Below are positions 42,986-52,711 of a stretch of 64,000 nucleotides of DNA, piece after piece. The stretch is from an uncultured Prevotellaceae bacterium (GTDB taxonomy: Bacteria > Bacteroidota > Bacteroidia > Bacteroidales > Bacteroidaceae): positions 124,001 to 188,000 of the forward strand of contig ONMR01000011.1 of NCBI GenBank assembly GCA_900318995.1. The letters run 5' to 3'. Numbering within the stretch: the stretch's first letter is position 1; every line of letters begins with the position of its first letter. The position numbers were made by a program, and so were the translations under genes. The notes under the pieces are model-generated. The model worked only from the letters and a program-made list of their open reading frames with translations. It was not told where the DNA came from and made no database searches.

Positions 42986-44512
42986 TCAATGTTTGAAATG
43001 ACGGAAACCTGTCATGACCATAGTCATGTCATGCTGCTCGCAGTAGTCTACAGACTCCTGGTCACGTACCGAACCTCCCGGGTGAATCACATTCTTGACG
43101 CCGGCCTTGTCTGCCAGTTCAACACAGTCCGGGAAGGGGAAGAAGGCATCACTTGCCATGGCTGCACCCTCTAATGTAAATCCGAACCCGTGCGCTTTCT
43201 CGACAGCCTGCTTCAGTGCATCCACTCTTGATGTCTGACCCACGCCGCTGGCCAGCAACTGCTTGCCGCGGGCAAATACTATAGAGTTGCTCTTGCTGTT
43301 CTTGACAATTTTGTTGGCAAACAGCATATCCTCAATCTCATCGTCAGAGGGCTTGCGTGAGGTTACAAGCTTAAGGTCATCAGGGGTCTCGATCTTGGTA
43401 TCCTTATCCTGTACAAGCACGCCGTTCAGGGCAGAACGTACCAGTTTGACAGGCAGTTTCTGATCCTTGCGTACCAGGATGATACGGTTCTTTTTCTGGC
43501 CCAGTATCTCCAGTGCGTCAAAATCATAGTCGGGAGCTATTATAACCTCAAAGAAAATCTTGTTGATCTCCTCGGCAGTGGCCTTGTCAATAGGAGCGTT
43601 GGCTACCAGAACTCCGCCGAATGCTGATACCGGATCACCGGCCAGGGCATCCTTCCAGGCCTCAAGCAAAGTGGGGCGTGAAGCTACACCGCAGGCATTG
43701 TTATGCTTGAGGATGGCGAATGTTGTCTCATCAAACTCGTCGATCAGGTCTACTGCGGCATTGATGTCAAGAAGGTTGTTGTAAGAGATCTCCTTGCCGT
43801 GAACCTGGTCAAACATTGCATCCAGATCACCATGGAACACTCCGTTCTGATGAGGATTCTCACCGTAGCGCATAGCCTTGTGTCCATCGAGAGCCAGGCG
43901 GAAATGATCCTCATCCTCACCGCCTGCAAACCAATTGTAGATGCAGCTGTCATAATAGGACGAAACGGCAAATGCCTCCTTGGCAAACCAGCGGCGCTCC
44001 TCAAGGGTAGTCTCGGCACCACGCTCGTTAAGGATATCAAGCAATGGCTTGTACTGGTCCTTGCTGGCAACGATAACGGCATCCTTGAAGTTCTTGGCAC
44101 CGGCACGGATAAGTGAGATACCGCCTATGTCTATCTTCTCAATGATGTCTGCATTGTCTGCACCTGATTTTACCGTGTCCTCAAAGGGATAGAGGTCTAC
44201 TATCACGAGATCAATCTCAGGAATATCATAACTGACCATCTGGGCCATATCATTCTCCTCTTCACGACGAGCCAGGATACCACCGAAAATCTTGGGATGC
44301 AGGGTCTTTACGCGTCCGCCCAGTATTGAAGGATAACCTGTCAGTTCCTCGACAGGCTGGCAGGGTATGCCAAGCGACTCTATAAAGCGCTGTGTACCTC
44401 CGGTAGAAATCAGTTTTACACCCTCCTGATGGAGTTTACTGATGATCTCATCGAGGCCGTCCTTGTGGAAGACCGAAATCAGAGCTGAAGAAATTCTCTT
44501 TGTTTCAGACAT
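42986..44512 (-). CDS. purH: Bifunctional AICAR formyltransferase/IMP cyclohydrolase
   Basis: 508 residues. N-terminal cyclohydrolase (MGS-like) domain with LISTGGTQRFIESLGIP, GGRVKTLHPKIFGG and DLVIVDLYPFE; C-terminal AICAR transformylase domain with RYGENPHQNG, ILKHNNACGVA and SDAFFPFPDCVE. It carries out the last two steps to IMP. The ATG at 44512 follows a good promoter at 44553-44583. Head of the purH-mreBCD-mrdA-rodA transcript. Confidence 0.98.
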   Translation of the reverse strand: MSETKRISSALISVFHKDGLDEIISKLHQEGVKLISTGGTQRFIESLGIPCQPVEELTGYPSILGGRVKTLHPKIFGGILARREEENDMAQMVSYDIPEIDLVIVDLYPFEDTVKSGADNADIIEKIDIGGISLIRAGAKNFKDAVIVASKDQYKPLLDILNERGAETTLEERRWFAKEAFAVSSYYDSCIYNWFAGGEDEDHFRLALDGHKAMRYGENPHQNGVFHGDLDAMFDQVHGKEISYNNLLDINAAVDLIDEFDETTFAILKHNNACGVASRPTLLEAWKDALAGDPVSAFGGVLVANAPIDKATAEEINKIFFEVIIAPDYDFDALEILGQKKNRIILVRKDQKLPVKLVRSALNGVLVQDKDTKIETPDDLKLVTSRKPSDDEIEDMLFANKIVKNSKSNSIVFARGKQLLASGVGQTSRVDALKQAVEKAHGFGFTLEGAAMASDAFFPFPDCVELADKAGVKNVIHPGGSVRDQESVDYCEQHDMTMVMTGFRHFKH

Positions 44513-44552
44513 TGTTGTGTATTGTATTTTGATGTTTAACCGATAATTTCCG

Positions 44553-44583
44553 CGAAATTAACAAATTCCGCCTACTATAACAA
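44553..44583 (-). promoter_or_regulatory. Promoter of purH-mre operon
   Basis: Minus-strand TTG (44581-44583), 20-nt spacer, TAATTTCG (44553-44560): full match to TTG-N20-TAnnTTCG. The rest of the 193-nt divergent gap is AT-rich; TATCTTAG at 44655-44662 is a weak candidate -7 for the opposite gene. Confidence 0.7.
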
Positions 44584-44705
44584 GTCAATACAGTACAAAT
44601 AGTTAACAAAATAAATAATATCGCCCGATGGGACCGGGAAAGAAACAAAATGTTTATCTTAGCGCAGTTTAATTGAATTGCTAACCAGGCACAACATGTT
44701 TATTT

Positions 44706-45656
44706 ATGGATAGAAGGGATTTTCTCAAGACTCTGGCAGCTGCCGGAGCATTAGTGACGGTAAAAAGCAGCGGGATGATGGATGTCATGGCATCTACAGT
44801 TCCTGCGTCAGGTCCGGTTCCGGCAGCCGACGGCAATGCAGACCTTGCTGCAATCATGAACGGCGAGCCTGCCGCCATGCTTGAAGCAGCAATGAAGGAG
44901 CTGGGCGGTATCGGCCGTTTCATTAAGAAAGGTGACAAAATAGTAATCAAGCCCAATATCGGTTGGGATCGCACTCCTGAACTTGCAGGAAACACCAACC
45001 CCGACCTCCTGGTGGCTCTCATCAAGATGTGTCAGGATGCAGGTGCAGCCGAGATAAAGGTATTTGACCATACCTGTGATAACTGGACACGCTGCTATGA
45101 TCACAGCGGCATCGAAGCTGCCGTTAAGGAAGCAGGTGCAACCATGGTTCATGCACATGAACAGTCATCATACCAGCAGGTTGAAATACCAAATGCCAAG
45201 ACTCTCAAGAGCGCGCAGGTTCACAAGGCAATCATAGAGTGTGACAAGTGGATAAACGTACCTGTGCTCAAGAACCACGGAGGTGCCCTGATGACTTGCG
45301 CAATGAAGAACCACATGGGTATTGTATGGGACCGCCGTACATTCCATTCACGCGGTCTGCACCAGTGCATTGCAGATATCTGCACTTACAAGCCGGCAGT
45401 ACTTCACATAGTAGACGCATATCGTACCGTGGCCACCAACGGCCCGCAGGGACGCAGCGCCAGTGACGTAGTACTCACCAAGGCTCTGTTCGCTTCGCCC
45501 GATATAGTAGCTGTAGATACCGCTGCCGGAAAGTTCTTTACACAGATCAACAAAAGCATCCGGTTTGAGAACATTGAGCACATTCCGGACGGTCAGGCGC
45601 TGGGACTCGGAACAATGGATCTGGAGTCAATAAACGTAAAGAGAGTCAAACTCTGA
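44706..45656 (+). CDS. DUF362 domain protein with Tat-like signal
   Basis: 316 residues. N-terminus MDRRDFLKTLAAAGALV is a twin-arginine-type signal, so the folded protein is probably exported with a cofactor. The DUF362 domain follows: KGDKIVIKPNIGWDRTP, INVPVLKNHGGALMTCAMKN, MGIVWDRRTFHSRGLHQCI, HIVDAYRTVATNGPQGR and a DIVAVDTAAGKFF segment. DUF362 proteins are often linked with iron-sulphur electron carriers; the polyferredoxin gene begins 4 nt downstream. A periplasmic redox role is an inference. No substrate can be assigned. Confidence 0.87.
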   Translation: MDRRDFLKTLAAAGALVTVKSSGMMDVMASTVPASGPVPAADGNADLAAIMNGEPAAMLEAAMKELGGIGRFIKKGDKIVIKPNIGWDRTPELAGNTNPDLLVALIKMCQDAGAAEIKVFDHTCDNWTRCYDHSGIEAAVKEAGATMVHAHEQSSYQQVEIPNAKTLKSAQVHKAIIECDKWINVPVLKNHGGALMTCAMKNHMGIVWDRRTFHSRGLHQCIADICTYKPAVLHIVDAYRTVATNGPQGRSASDVVLTKALFASPDIVAVDTAAGKFFTQINKSIRFENIEHIPDGQALGLGTMDLESINVKRVKL

Positions 45657-45660
45657 CATT

Positions 45661-47148
45661 ATGCTAAGAAAAATAAGAACGGCGGTGGCCATTGCTGTCA
45701 TCGCCATACTTACGTTCGGGTTTATTGATATCGCGGGAATTGTTGACAATCCCCTGTTACAGAAGATTCAGTTCGGTCCCGCTCTGCTGTCACTCAGCAT
45801 AGTGACGCTGGTGTGCCTCATCGCAGCCACACTGCTGCTGGGCCGCCTGTACTGTTCCGTAATCTGCCCGTTAGGCATATTTCAGGACTTTTTCAACTGG
45901 TTGTCCAAAAAAGCTGACAAGAAAAAAAAGTATGGTTACAAGCCAGAGCAGCCCTGGCTTCGCTGGGGAGTGTTGGCCGCACTGGTGATTGCGTGGATCT
46001 GCGGATTCACATTCCTGGTGGGCCTGCTTGAACCGTACAGCGCATACGGACGCATGGCCGATGAACTATTCAAGCCCGTCTATCTGTTCTGCAACAACCT
46101 GCTGGCCGCCATATCCGAAAAGACCGGCAGTTACCGTTTCTTCAAGGTCCTGATATCGCTCAGGTCTATCAGCGCATTCGTAGTGGCACTGCTCACACTG
46201 GGAATCATAGGTCACATTTCATATCACCACGGTCGCACATGGTGCAACACCATCTGCCCTGTGGGCACATTGTTGGGCTTTATTTCAAAATTCTCCATAC
46301 TGCGCATACGCATTGACAAGGATAAGTGCAACCATTGCCTGGCCTGCCAGCGCAAGTGCAAGGCATACTGCATAGACTCCAACAACCAGCAGATAGACTA
46401 CTCACGCTGCGTTGACTGCTTTGACTGCATAGACGCATGCAGGCAGAAAGCCATATACTACGGACCGGTAAAAAACAGTAAAAAGGCCCCGGCTGCTGAC
46501 AACGTCGATGAATCCAAGCGTCAGTTCATCAAATCAGCACTGGTGCTGGCAGCTCTTGCTCCCGCCGCCGTCGAAGCCAAGGTTACAGGCCATAAGGACA
46601 CCCGTGTGCCTATGTCTCCCCCCGGATCAATCAGCCACAAGAACCTGCTGCAACACTGCACATCATGCCATCTGTGCGTAAGCAAGTGCCCCAGCCATGT
46701 ACTCAAGCCTGCCGGTATGGAGTATGGCCTGGGTGGCATCATGCAGCCGGTAATGAAATTTGACCAGGGCTACTGCAACTATGACTGCACCCTGTGCAGC
46801 CAGGTCTGCCCTGCCGGAGCCATCAAACCTCTTACCGTAGAGCAGAAACACAGCACCCAGCCCGGCCGCGTGGTCTTTAACAAGGATATCTGCGTAGTCA
46901 ACGTTAACCGCACCAGCTGCGGAGCCTGCGCCGAGCACTGTCCCGTCCAGGCCATCCACATGGTGCCGTTTGAGGGAGGCCTGACCATCCCTGAGACCAC
47001 CCCCGACCTTTGCGTAGGATGCGGCGGCTGCGAATTCATCTGCCCCGTCAAGGCTGTCCACATAGAGGGCAACCCCATCCACCTGGAGGCCAAAGCCCCC
47101 GAGCAGGATACCAACATCCAAACCGAAGACTTCGACTTCGGCTTCTGA
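45661..47148 (+). CDS. Membrane-bound polyferredoxin (NapH/MauN-like 4Fe-4S protein)
   Basis: 495 residues. The N-terminal half has several membrane helices (TAVAIAVIAILTFGFI, LLSLSIVTLVCLIAATLLLG, WGVLAALVIAWICGFTFLVG, FVVALLTLGIIGHIS) with NapH-type cysteines CSVICPLG and CNTICPVG. The second half has about six ferredoxin-type motifs, such as CNHCLACQRKC, CVDCFDCIDAC, CTSCHLCVSKC, CTLCSQVCP, CGACAEHCP and CVGCGGCEFICP. It probably passes electrons across or along the inner membrane to the DUF362 protein encoded just upstream. A hydrophobic patch with KRQFIKSALVLAALAPAA lies between cluster groups. Donor and acceptor are unknown. Confidence 0.88.
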   Translation: MLRKIRTAVAIAVIAILTFGFIDIAGIVDNPLLQKIQFGPALLSLSIVTLVCLIAATLLLGRLYCSVICPLGIFQDFFNWLSKKADKKKKYGYKPEQPWLRWGVLAALVIAWICGFTFLVGLLEPYSAYGRMADELFKPVYLFCNNLLAAISEKTGSYRFFKVLISLRSISAFVVALLTLGIIGHISYHHGRTWCNTICPVGTLLGFISKFSILRIRIDKDKCNHCLACQRKCKAYCIDSNNQQIDYSRCVDCFDCIDACRQKAIYYGPVKNSKKAPAADNVDESKRQFIKSALVLAALAPAAVEAKVTGHKDTRVPMSPPGSISHKNLLQHCTSCHLCVSKCPSHVLKPAGMEYGLGGIMQPVMKFDQGYCNYDCTLCSQVCPAGAIKPLTVEQKHSTQPGRVVFNKDICVVNVNRTSCGACAEHCPVQAIHMVPFEGGLTIPETTPDLCVGCGGCEFICPVKAVHIEGNPIHLEAKAPEQDTNIQTEDFDFGF

Positions 47149-47168
47149 AGCATTCGAGCGGTAAAGAA

Positions 47169-47200
47169 AAGAGCCGGTCCTTAAACAGGATCGGCTCTTG
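47169..47200 (+). terminator. Terminator after the polyferredoxin gene
   Basis: AAGAGCCGGTCC pairs with GGATCGGCTCTT around TTAAACA, one G-U pair, followed by T-rich sequence. It sits 20 nt after the stop and also separates the convergent symporter gene. Confidence 0.8.
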
Positions 47201-47217
47201 ATTATTATGAGTCCGGA

Positions 47218-48618
47218 TTATTTGGCGGCAGCGTGCTTTGCCTCAATCTCCTTATTCATCTCATCAAGTCTTTCATCAGTGAGAGGATACTTGAATACCA
47301 GATATCCTACAACAACAAGAAGAATGGCAGGAATGATGGTTGTGAATATAAGGATTGCATTCTGAACAGTTGGATTATAATCACTCAGGTGAGTATAATA
47401 AGCATTTACCGGAGCGCTGATGAATGATGCCAGGAACACAACGATAAAGATACTCAGAACCAGCTGCAGGCACTTGTTAGCCTTGAACTCAAGCCACATC
47501 TCCTTGAATGATACTGGCTTCTCGGGAGTGGTGGTGATGTTCTCCTTACTGCCCATGAAGCAGAGCGTAAGCAGGACGAAACCTACTATTGCAAATATGC
47601 ATGTGACAGTGAACCATGCCTTGGGATCGGTAGGCAGAGCTGACTCCTCGCTGGCCAGGTTAAAGCCAATCAGACCCATGACCCAAGGAGTGATGAAACC
47701 TGCAAGTGAGAAACCGGCCTTGAAAGCCACACCAGCCAGAGCGTTGACGGTAGCGGCAGGACGGTTGCCGGTGCGGTACTCGGCATCTGTGATAACCTCA
47801 GGAACAAGAGCCCACATAAGTGAACCTACCAGCAGGCCAACACCTGTAAGAACCTTAGCGCCCTGAACAATTACATTGCATTTCTGAACATCAAAGAACT
47901 TACCTATTATGAACAGTGTGATGAATCCAACAAGACCTACACACAGAAGCAGATAATAAAGTCCCTTCTTTCCGAACAGTTTCTTTAAAACGGGAAGCAA
48001 AGGCAGGATGATGAATGCAGGGATTGTACCGATAGCCATGAATACAGCCTGATTCCAGTCAACGGCAATGCCTACGCACATGGCAAGTCCGATGGGGAAT
48101 CCGGCCTGAACAACGATCTGACCGATATTGGCACAAACCATACGGGTAGAGGTAAGAATAAGAACCTCATCGTTATCACGGGTCATTGAGGCCATGATTG
48201 AACCGTAAGGTATATTCACTACCGAGTAGATCATGCTGAGCAGGGTGTAGCTGACAGTTGCATAGACAATCTTCCATGTCATGGTCCATGTAGCTACAGC
48301 GGGGAGCATCAGGAAGCAGGCGGCAACAGTAAGAGGAATACCACCGTAAAGAAGGTATGTACGATACTTGCCAAGCTTGGGATTGCGGTTATCAATGTAT
48401 TTTCCAACAACAGGACTCCAGAAACAGTCAAGGAGTCTTACTGCAAGGATAAGTCCACTTACAAATCCGGGGTTGATCTTAAGAACCGTACACAGGTACA
48501 GCATCAGGAAACATGCAACCGTCTGGAAGATAAGATTCTGGGCCAGGTCACCCGAACCGAAACCGATTCTCTGTCCCCAACTCAGCTTGTAATAGCCGTT
48601 TTTTACTTCGTTTGCCAT
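47218..48618 (-). CDS. GPH-type sugar:cation symporter (MFS_2)
   Basis: 466 residues, about 12 membrane helices. The GPH family opening is seen in WGQRIGFGSGDLAQNLIF; other landmarks are LLDCFWSPVVGKYIDN with NPKLGKYRTYLLYGG, VNIPYGSIMASMTRD, and LVPEVITDAEYRTGNR in the second half. Such carriers import glycosides, pentosides or hexuronides with Na+ or H+. The substrate is unknown: no glycosidase or regulator is beside it, and it stands alone behind its own -7 element (TAAGTTTG at 48671-48678). Confidence 0.88.
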   Translation of the reverse strand: MANEVKNGYYKLSWGQRIGFGSGDLAQNLIFQTVACFLMLYLCTVLKINPGFVSGLILAVRLLDCFWSPVVGKYIDNRNPKLGKYRTYLLYGGIPLTVAACFLMLPAVATWTMTWKIVYATVSYTLLSMIYSVVNIPYGSIMASMTRDNDEVLILTSTRMVCANIGQIVVQAGFPIGLAMCVGIAVDWNQAVFMAIGTIPAFIILPLLPVLKKLFGKKGLYYLLLCVGLVGFITLFIIGKFFDVQKCNVIVQGAKVLTGVGLLVGSLMWALVPEVITDAEYRTGNRPAATVNALAGVAFKAGFSLAGFITPWVMGLIGFNLASEESALPTDPKAWFTVTCIFAIVGFVLLTLCFMGSKENITTTPEKPVSFKEMWLEFKANKCLQLVLSIFIVVFLASFISAPVNAYYTHLSDYNPTVQNAILIFTTIIPAILLVVVGYLVFKYPLTDERLDEMNKEIEAKHAAAK

Positions 48619-48670
48619 AAAAATGAGTTTATTGATTAATAATGATTAGTTCTATTGCATGTTGAGCCCA

Positions 48671-48678
48671 CAAACTTA
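48671..48678 (-). promoter_or_regulatory. -7 element of the symporter gene
   Basis: Minus-strand TAAGTTTG matches TAnnTTTG, 52 nt before the start codon. Confidence 0.5.
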
Positions 48679-48714
48679 CATAAAAAAATGGTTTTTGATG
48701 TAAGCATGGCACAT

Positions 48715-50358
48715 TTATTGCCCGGTCTCCATATACACAACGGCTCTCTGCACCGTCTCATCAAGTTCCTGAATGACCTGATAATAGGCATCCATGCCCC
48801 AAATAAGACGGGCAACCGTAGCCTTGATCTGTGTCTTGAATATAGGCAGACACTCCTGATACTGGGCCTCATCATACTCAACTTGCTCAGTCTTGGCCTT
48901 ATCCAGGAAGAGACGGAGCACATCCGGTCCTACCTCATAATTGTCACGGAACTCATCAAAGGTCCTGAAACGTCGCTGTATTGAACGGCGGTTACGCTCC
49001 GTGTATTGCAATGATGTGTTCAGGACAACATTCTTGGCTGTGGCGTTCCGATAATACTGGTTGGTACGGGTTGTATCAAGCGGGACAAACACATCAGGCA
49101 TAATGCCACCTCCGCCGTATACCGTACGGTGCCGTATCATGGTGCTGTACTTGAGTGAATCCGGGAAATGGATGCTGTCCGGGTTGGTAAGCTCGCCGTG
49201 GTGCAGACGTTCCACTATATCCTCACCGTAATCAACATCTTTTCCGTACGGTTTCTGTATGCATCGGCCTGCCGGCGTATAATATTTGGCAATAGTAAGA
49301 CGTATCAATGAGCCGTCATGGAACTCAATGGGGCGCTGTACAAGACCCTTGCCAAATGATCGGCGTCCGATAATGGTGGCGCGGTCCCAATCCTGAACGG
49401 CACCCGATACAATCTCGCTGGCAGATGCCGAGTACTCATCTATGAGCACTACCAGATTGCCTTCACGGAAATGGCCCCGGCCATCGGCCAGATAGCCGCT
49501 CCTGGGAGACCGGTTGCCTTCTGTATAGACCACCATCTGGTCGCGCCCCAGAAACTCATTGGCAATACCCACGGCCGACATAAGCAGACCGCCGCCGTTT
49601 CCCTGAAGGTCCAGGATGAGAGACCGGGCACCCTTGGCGCGCAAGTCGGTCAGTTTCTCCTCAAACTCATCAACGGTAGTTGCTCCAAAACTGGATACCT
49701 TTATATATCCTATTCCGGGTCGGATAATATATGAAGCGTCAACTGTATTGACAGGAATCTTGTCACGTGTTACCATAAAGTATATCAATCCGTCAACGCC
49801 ACGACGGTTGATCCCCAGTTTTACCTTGGTACCCTTGGGGCCGCGCAGGCGTTTCATTATGGATTCCTGTGACATCTTGACTCCGGCTATGGCCGTATCA
49901 TTGACCGTGACAATGCGGTCTCCCGCCATGATTCCCACCTTCTCTGAAGGTCCGTCCGGTATAGGCTGCACAATGAACAGGGTATCCTCCATCATGTTGA
50001 ACTGGACGCCTATGCCCTCAAAAGAGCCTAACAGAGTCTCATTTGACTTGTCATTCTCTTCGGCTGTCAGATATGTGGAATGGGGGTCAAGCTCTTCCAG
50101 CATTCCCTTGATGGCACTCTCCACCAGTTTGTTTTCATCAACATCCTCTACGTAAAGGTTTGATATGGCAGCCTCCGCCACAAGCAGTTTCTGCATTTGG
50201 TCATCCATTGTTGCCGATGGCTGCCGCTGTGGCTGCATCTGGGGCTGGCGCTGAATAGGTATCTGAGGTTGCATCTGGGGCTGGCCTATGCGTCCGGGCT
50301 GCGCCATAAGCATAAAGGGCACAATGAGTGTCGCTATCAGTATATTTATCCTTCTCAT
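48715..50358 (-). CDS. S41 family C-terminal processing protease
   Basis: 547 residues. Signal peptide (INILIATLIVPFMLMAQ), then a Gln/Pro/Met-rich linker at residues 20-50 built from QPQMQPQ-like units. An N-terminal helical part (LDPHSTYLTAEEN) precedes a PDZ domain (residues about 105-190, GIGVQFNMMEDTLFIVQP, GIMAGDRIVTVND). The protease domain has SLILDLQGNGGG, the nucleophile in YSASASEIVSG (near 314) and the general base Lys in RSFGKGLVQ (near 338). Periplasmic Ser/Lys protease that trims or degrades envelope proteins. 5 nt after coaD, in the conserved order parE-coaD-S41. Confidence 0.93.
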   Translation of the reverse strand: MRRINILIATLIVPFMLMAQPGRIGQPQMQPQIPIQRQPQMQPQRQPSATMDDQMQKLLVAEAAISNLYVEDVDENKLVESAIKGMLEELDPHSTYLTAEENDKSNETLLGSFEGIGVQFNMMEDTLFIVQPIPDGPSEKVGIMAGDRIVTVNDTAIAGVKMSQESIMKRLRGPKGTKVKLGINRRGVDGLIYFMVTRDKIPVNTVDASYIIRPGIGYIKVSSFGATTVDEFEEKLTDLRAKGARSLILDLQGNGGGLLMSAVGIANEFLGRDQMVVYTEGNRSPRSGYLADGRGHFREGNLVVLIDEYSASASEIVSGAVQDWDRATIIGRRSFGKGLVQRPIEFHDGSLIRLTIAKYYTPAGRCIQKPYGKDVDYGEDIVERLHHGELTNPDSIHFPDSLKYSTMIRHRTVYGGGGIMPDVFVPLDTTRTNQYYRNATAKNVVLNTSLQYTERNRRSIQRRFRTFDEFRDNYEVGPDVLRLFLDKAKTEQVEYDEAQYQECLPIFKTQIKATVARLIWGMDAYYQVIQELDETVQRAVVYMETGQ

Positions 50359-50363
50359 AATTA

Positions 50364-50819
50364 TCAGAGATATGGTTTGAATGTATCTATCATAAGGTTA
50401 TCGGCATTACGGCCAAGTGATATGAGTTCACGTACCAGACTGCTGCTTACATGCTGTACGGCGGGGCTGGATACCAGCAAGACGGTCTCAACTCCGTCTA
50501 TGGAGCGGTTGATATCAGCCAGGTTGCGCTCCTTGTCATAGTCTGTGACGGAACGGATGCCGCGCAGTATGGCATCGCATCCGTTTGCACGGACGGCATC
50601 GACTGTAAGTCCTTTGTACTCGATTACGCTTACGCGGGAGTAGCCTTTATAGTAGTTACGTATGGCTTCCATGCGCTGCTCAGTGCTGAGCAAAGGCTTT
50701 TTAGCCTCATTTATGCCTACAGCAATTACCACTTCGCAGCCCAGATTCAACGCACGCTCTACAAGGTCGGCGTGTCCTATCGTGAACGGATCAAAAGACC
50801 CCGGAAAAAACAGTTTCAT
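50364..50819 (-). CDS. coaD: Phosphopantetheine adenylyltransferase
   Basis: 151 residues, standard length. Nucleotidyltransferase motifs: FPGSFDPFTIGHADLV (HxGH variant TIGH), ILRGIRSVTDYDKE and VSSSLVRELISLG (ISSxxxR-type). It makes dephospho-CoA from phosphopantetheine and ATP. Lies 12 nt after the parE remnant and 5 nt before the S41 gene. Confidence 0.97.
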   Translation of the reverse strand: MKLFFPGSFDPFTIGHADLVERALNLGCEVVIAVGINEAKKPLLSTEQRMEAIRNYYKGYSRVSVIEYKGLTVDAVRANGCDAILRGIRSVTDYDKERNLADINRSIDGVETVLLVSSPAVQHVSSSLVRELISLGRNADNLMIDTFKPYL

Positions 50820-50831
50820 AATCCTTGAAGT

Positions 50832-52695
50832 TTAGAATTTCTCACCTTCATCCTCTTCAACCCTGTCCTCTTCAACAACCAGATTGTTTATGATAAAGTT
50901 CTGACGCTCCATAGTGTTCTTGCCCATATAGAATGACAGCAGGTCATCTACGGCATCAGTCTTTTTAAGTGTCACCAGTTCCAGGCGCATATCAGGTCCG
51001 ATAAAGTTCTTGAACTCATCGGGCGATATCTCACCAAGACCTTTGAATCGGGTGATTTCCGGATTGGGCGACAGTTTTTCAATAGCTTGCCTGCGCTCCT
51101 CATCGGTATAACAGTAGATTGTCTCAAACTCACCCTTCTCAGTTACCACTCCGTCCACATGGCCTGCGGGACCTTTTTTCTTCTTGCGTTTGTTACGCAC
51201 GCGGAAGAGCGGAGTCTGGAGTATATAGACGTGGCCTTTCCTGATAAGCTCGGGGAAGAACTGCAGGAAGAATGTTATCATCAGCAGACGTATGTGCATA
51301 CCGTCCACATCGGCATCGGTGGCCACAATTATCTTGTTGTAACGCAGGTCTTCGAGACCCTCCTCTATGTTAAGTGCAGCCTGCAGAAGGTTGAACTCCT
51401 CATTTTCATAGACAACCTTCTTGGTAAGGCCGTAGCAGTTAAGGGGCTTGCCTCGCAGGCTGAATACGGCCTGGGTGTTCACGTCACGGCTCTTGGTGAT
51501 GGATCCGCTGGCACAGGTTGGCCTTCTTGGCACGCTCACGGGCCTGTTTGGTTATGCCGGCTATCTCCTTGCGTTCCTTCTCTGACTCCAGAATCTTCTT
51601 GAGCAGCACATCGGCAATCTCGGGCTCCTTGTGCAGCAGGTCATCGACCTCCTTCTTTATGAAATCACCCACAAACTTGTTGAGCGATACGCCGCCGTTG
51701 GGGCTCATGGTGGTGGAGCCCAGCTTGATCTTGGTCTGGCTCTCAAACACCGGCTCCTCTACATTGACCGCTATTGCAGCCACTATTCCGTTACGCACAT
51801 CGCCAGATTCGAACGGCTTGCCGTAGAACTCCTTTATGGTACGGGCTATATGCTCCTTGAATGCGCTCTGATGCGTACCGCCCTGTGATGTGTACTGGCC
51901 GTTCACAAAAGAATAGTACTCCTCACCGTACTGATTGGTGTGGGTAAGGGCTATCTCGATGTCAGGTCCCTGCAGATGAATGATGGGATAGAGGCTCTGG
52001 GCACTCATGCGCTCCATGAGCAGGTCCTCCAGACCGTTACGCGACACAAAACGCTGGCCGTTGTACATGATGGTAAGGCCGGTGTTCAGATAAGTGTAGT
52101 TGCGCAGCATTGTCTCTATTATGGCGGGACGGAACTGGTAGCCCACAAAAAGGTCGTTGTCCGGCTCAAATATCACTTGGGTTCCGTGTTCATCGGCACT
52201 GGGAAGAGTCACATCGGATTTGATCTTTCCGCGCTCAAACTGCAGTGTGCGCACCTGGCCGTCGCGCCAGCTGCTTACCTCAAAACTGTAACTCAATGCA
52301 TTGACCGCCTTAAGACCCACACCGTTCAGACCCACACTCTTCTTGAACGCCTTGCTGTCAAACTTACCGCCAGTGTTAAGTATGCTCACGGCATCCACCA
52401 GCTTGCCCTGAGGTATTCCGCGTCCGTAGTCACGGACAGAAACCTTACCGGTATCAGTCAGGTCTATCTCAATACGCTTGCCCGTATTCATGCGGAACTC
52501 ATCCACGCTGTTGTCTATTATCTCCTTGAGCAGCACGTATATTCCGTCATCGGCGGCAGAGCCGTCACCAAGCTTGCCTATGTACATACCCGGACGTGTA
52601 CGGATATGCTCCATATCGTCCATATGACGTATGTTGTCATCGTTGTACTCCACCTGTTGGACCTGCGGGTCAAATATCTCTTCCTGTTCTGCCAT
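50832..52695 (-). pseudogene. parE: DNA topoisomerase IV subunit B, disrupted by a deletion and frameshift
   Basis: The 5' frame (ATG 52695 to a stop at 51484) encodes the GHKL ATPase and transducer domains: EIIDNSVDEF, DYGRGIPQG, GLNGVGLKAVNALS, SQGGTHQSAFKEH and QTKIKLGS. It reads RERAKKANL and then goes out of frame (CQRIHHQEP, stop). The rest resumes in another frame as [20 protein letters not shown], with the TOPRIM DxD motif ATDADVDG and the C-terminus intact to 50832. Intact ParE has about 35 residues between these points, ending in FITEGDSA; all but the last Ala is missing, including the catalytic Glu. The junction is at about 51513/51514. Either a real lesion or an assembly error; ParE is normally essential. 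Confidence 0.88.
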
Positions 52696-52711
52696 ATCTG
52701 TTATACTTAGG

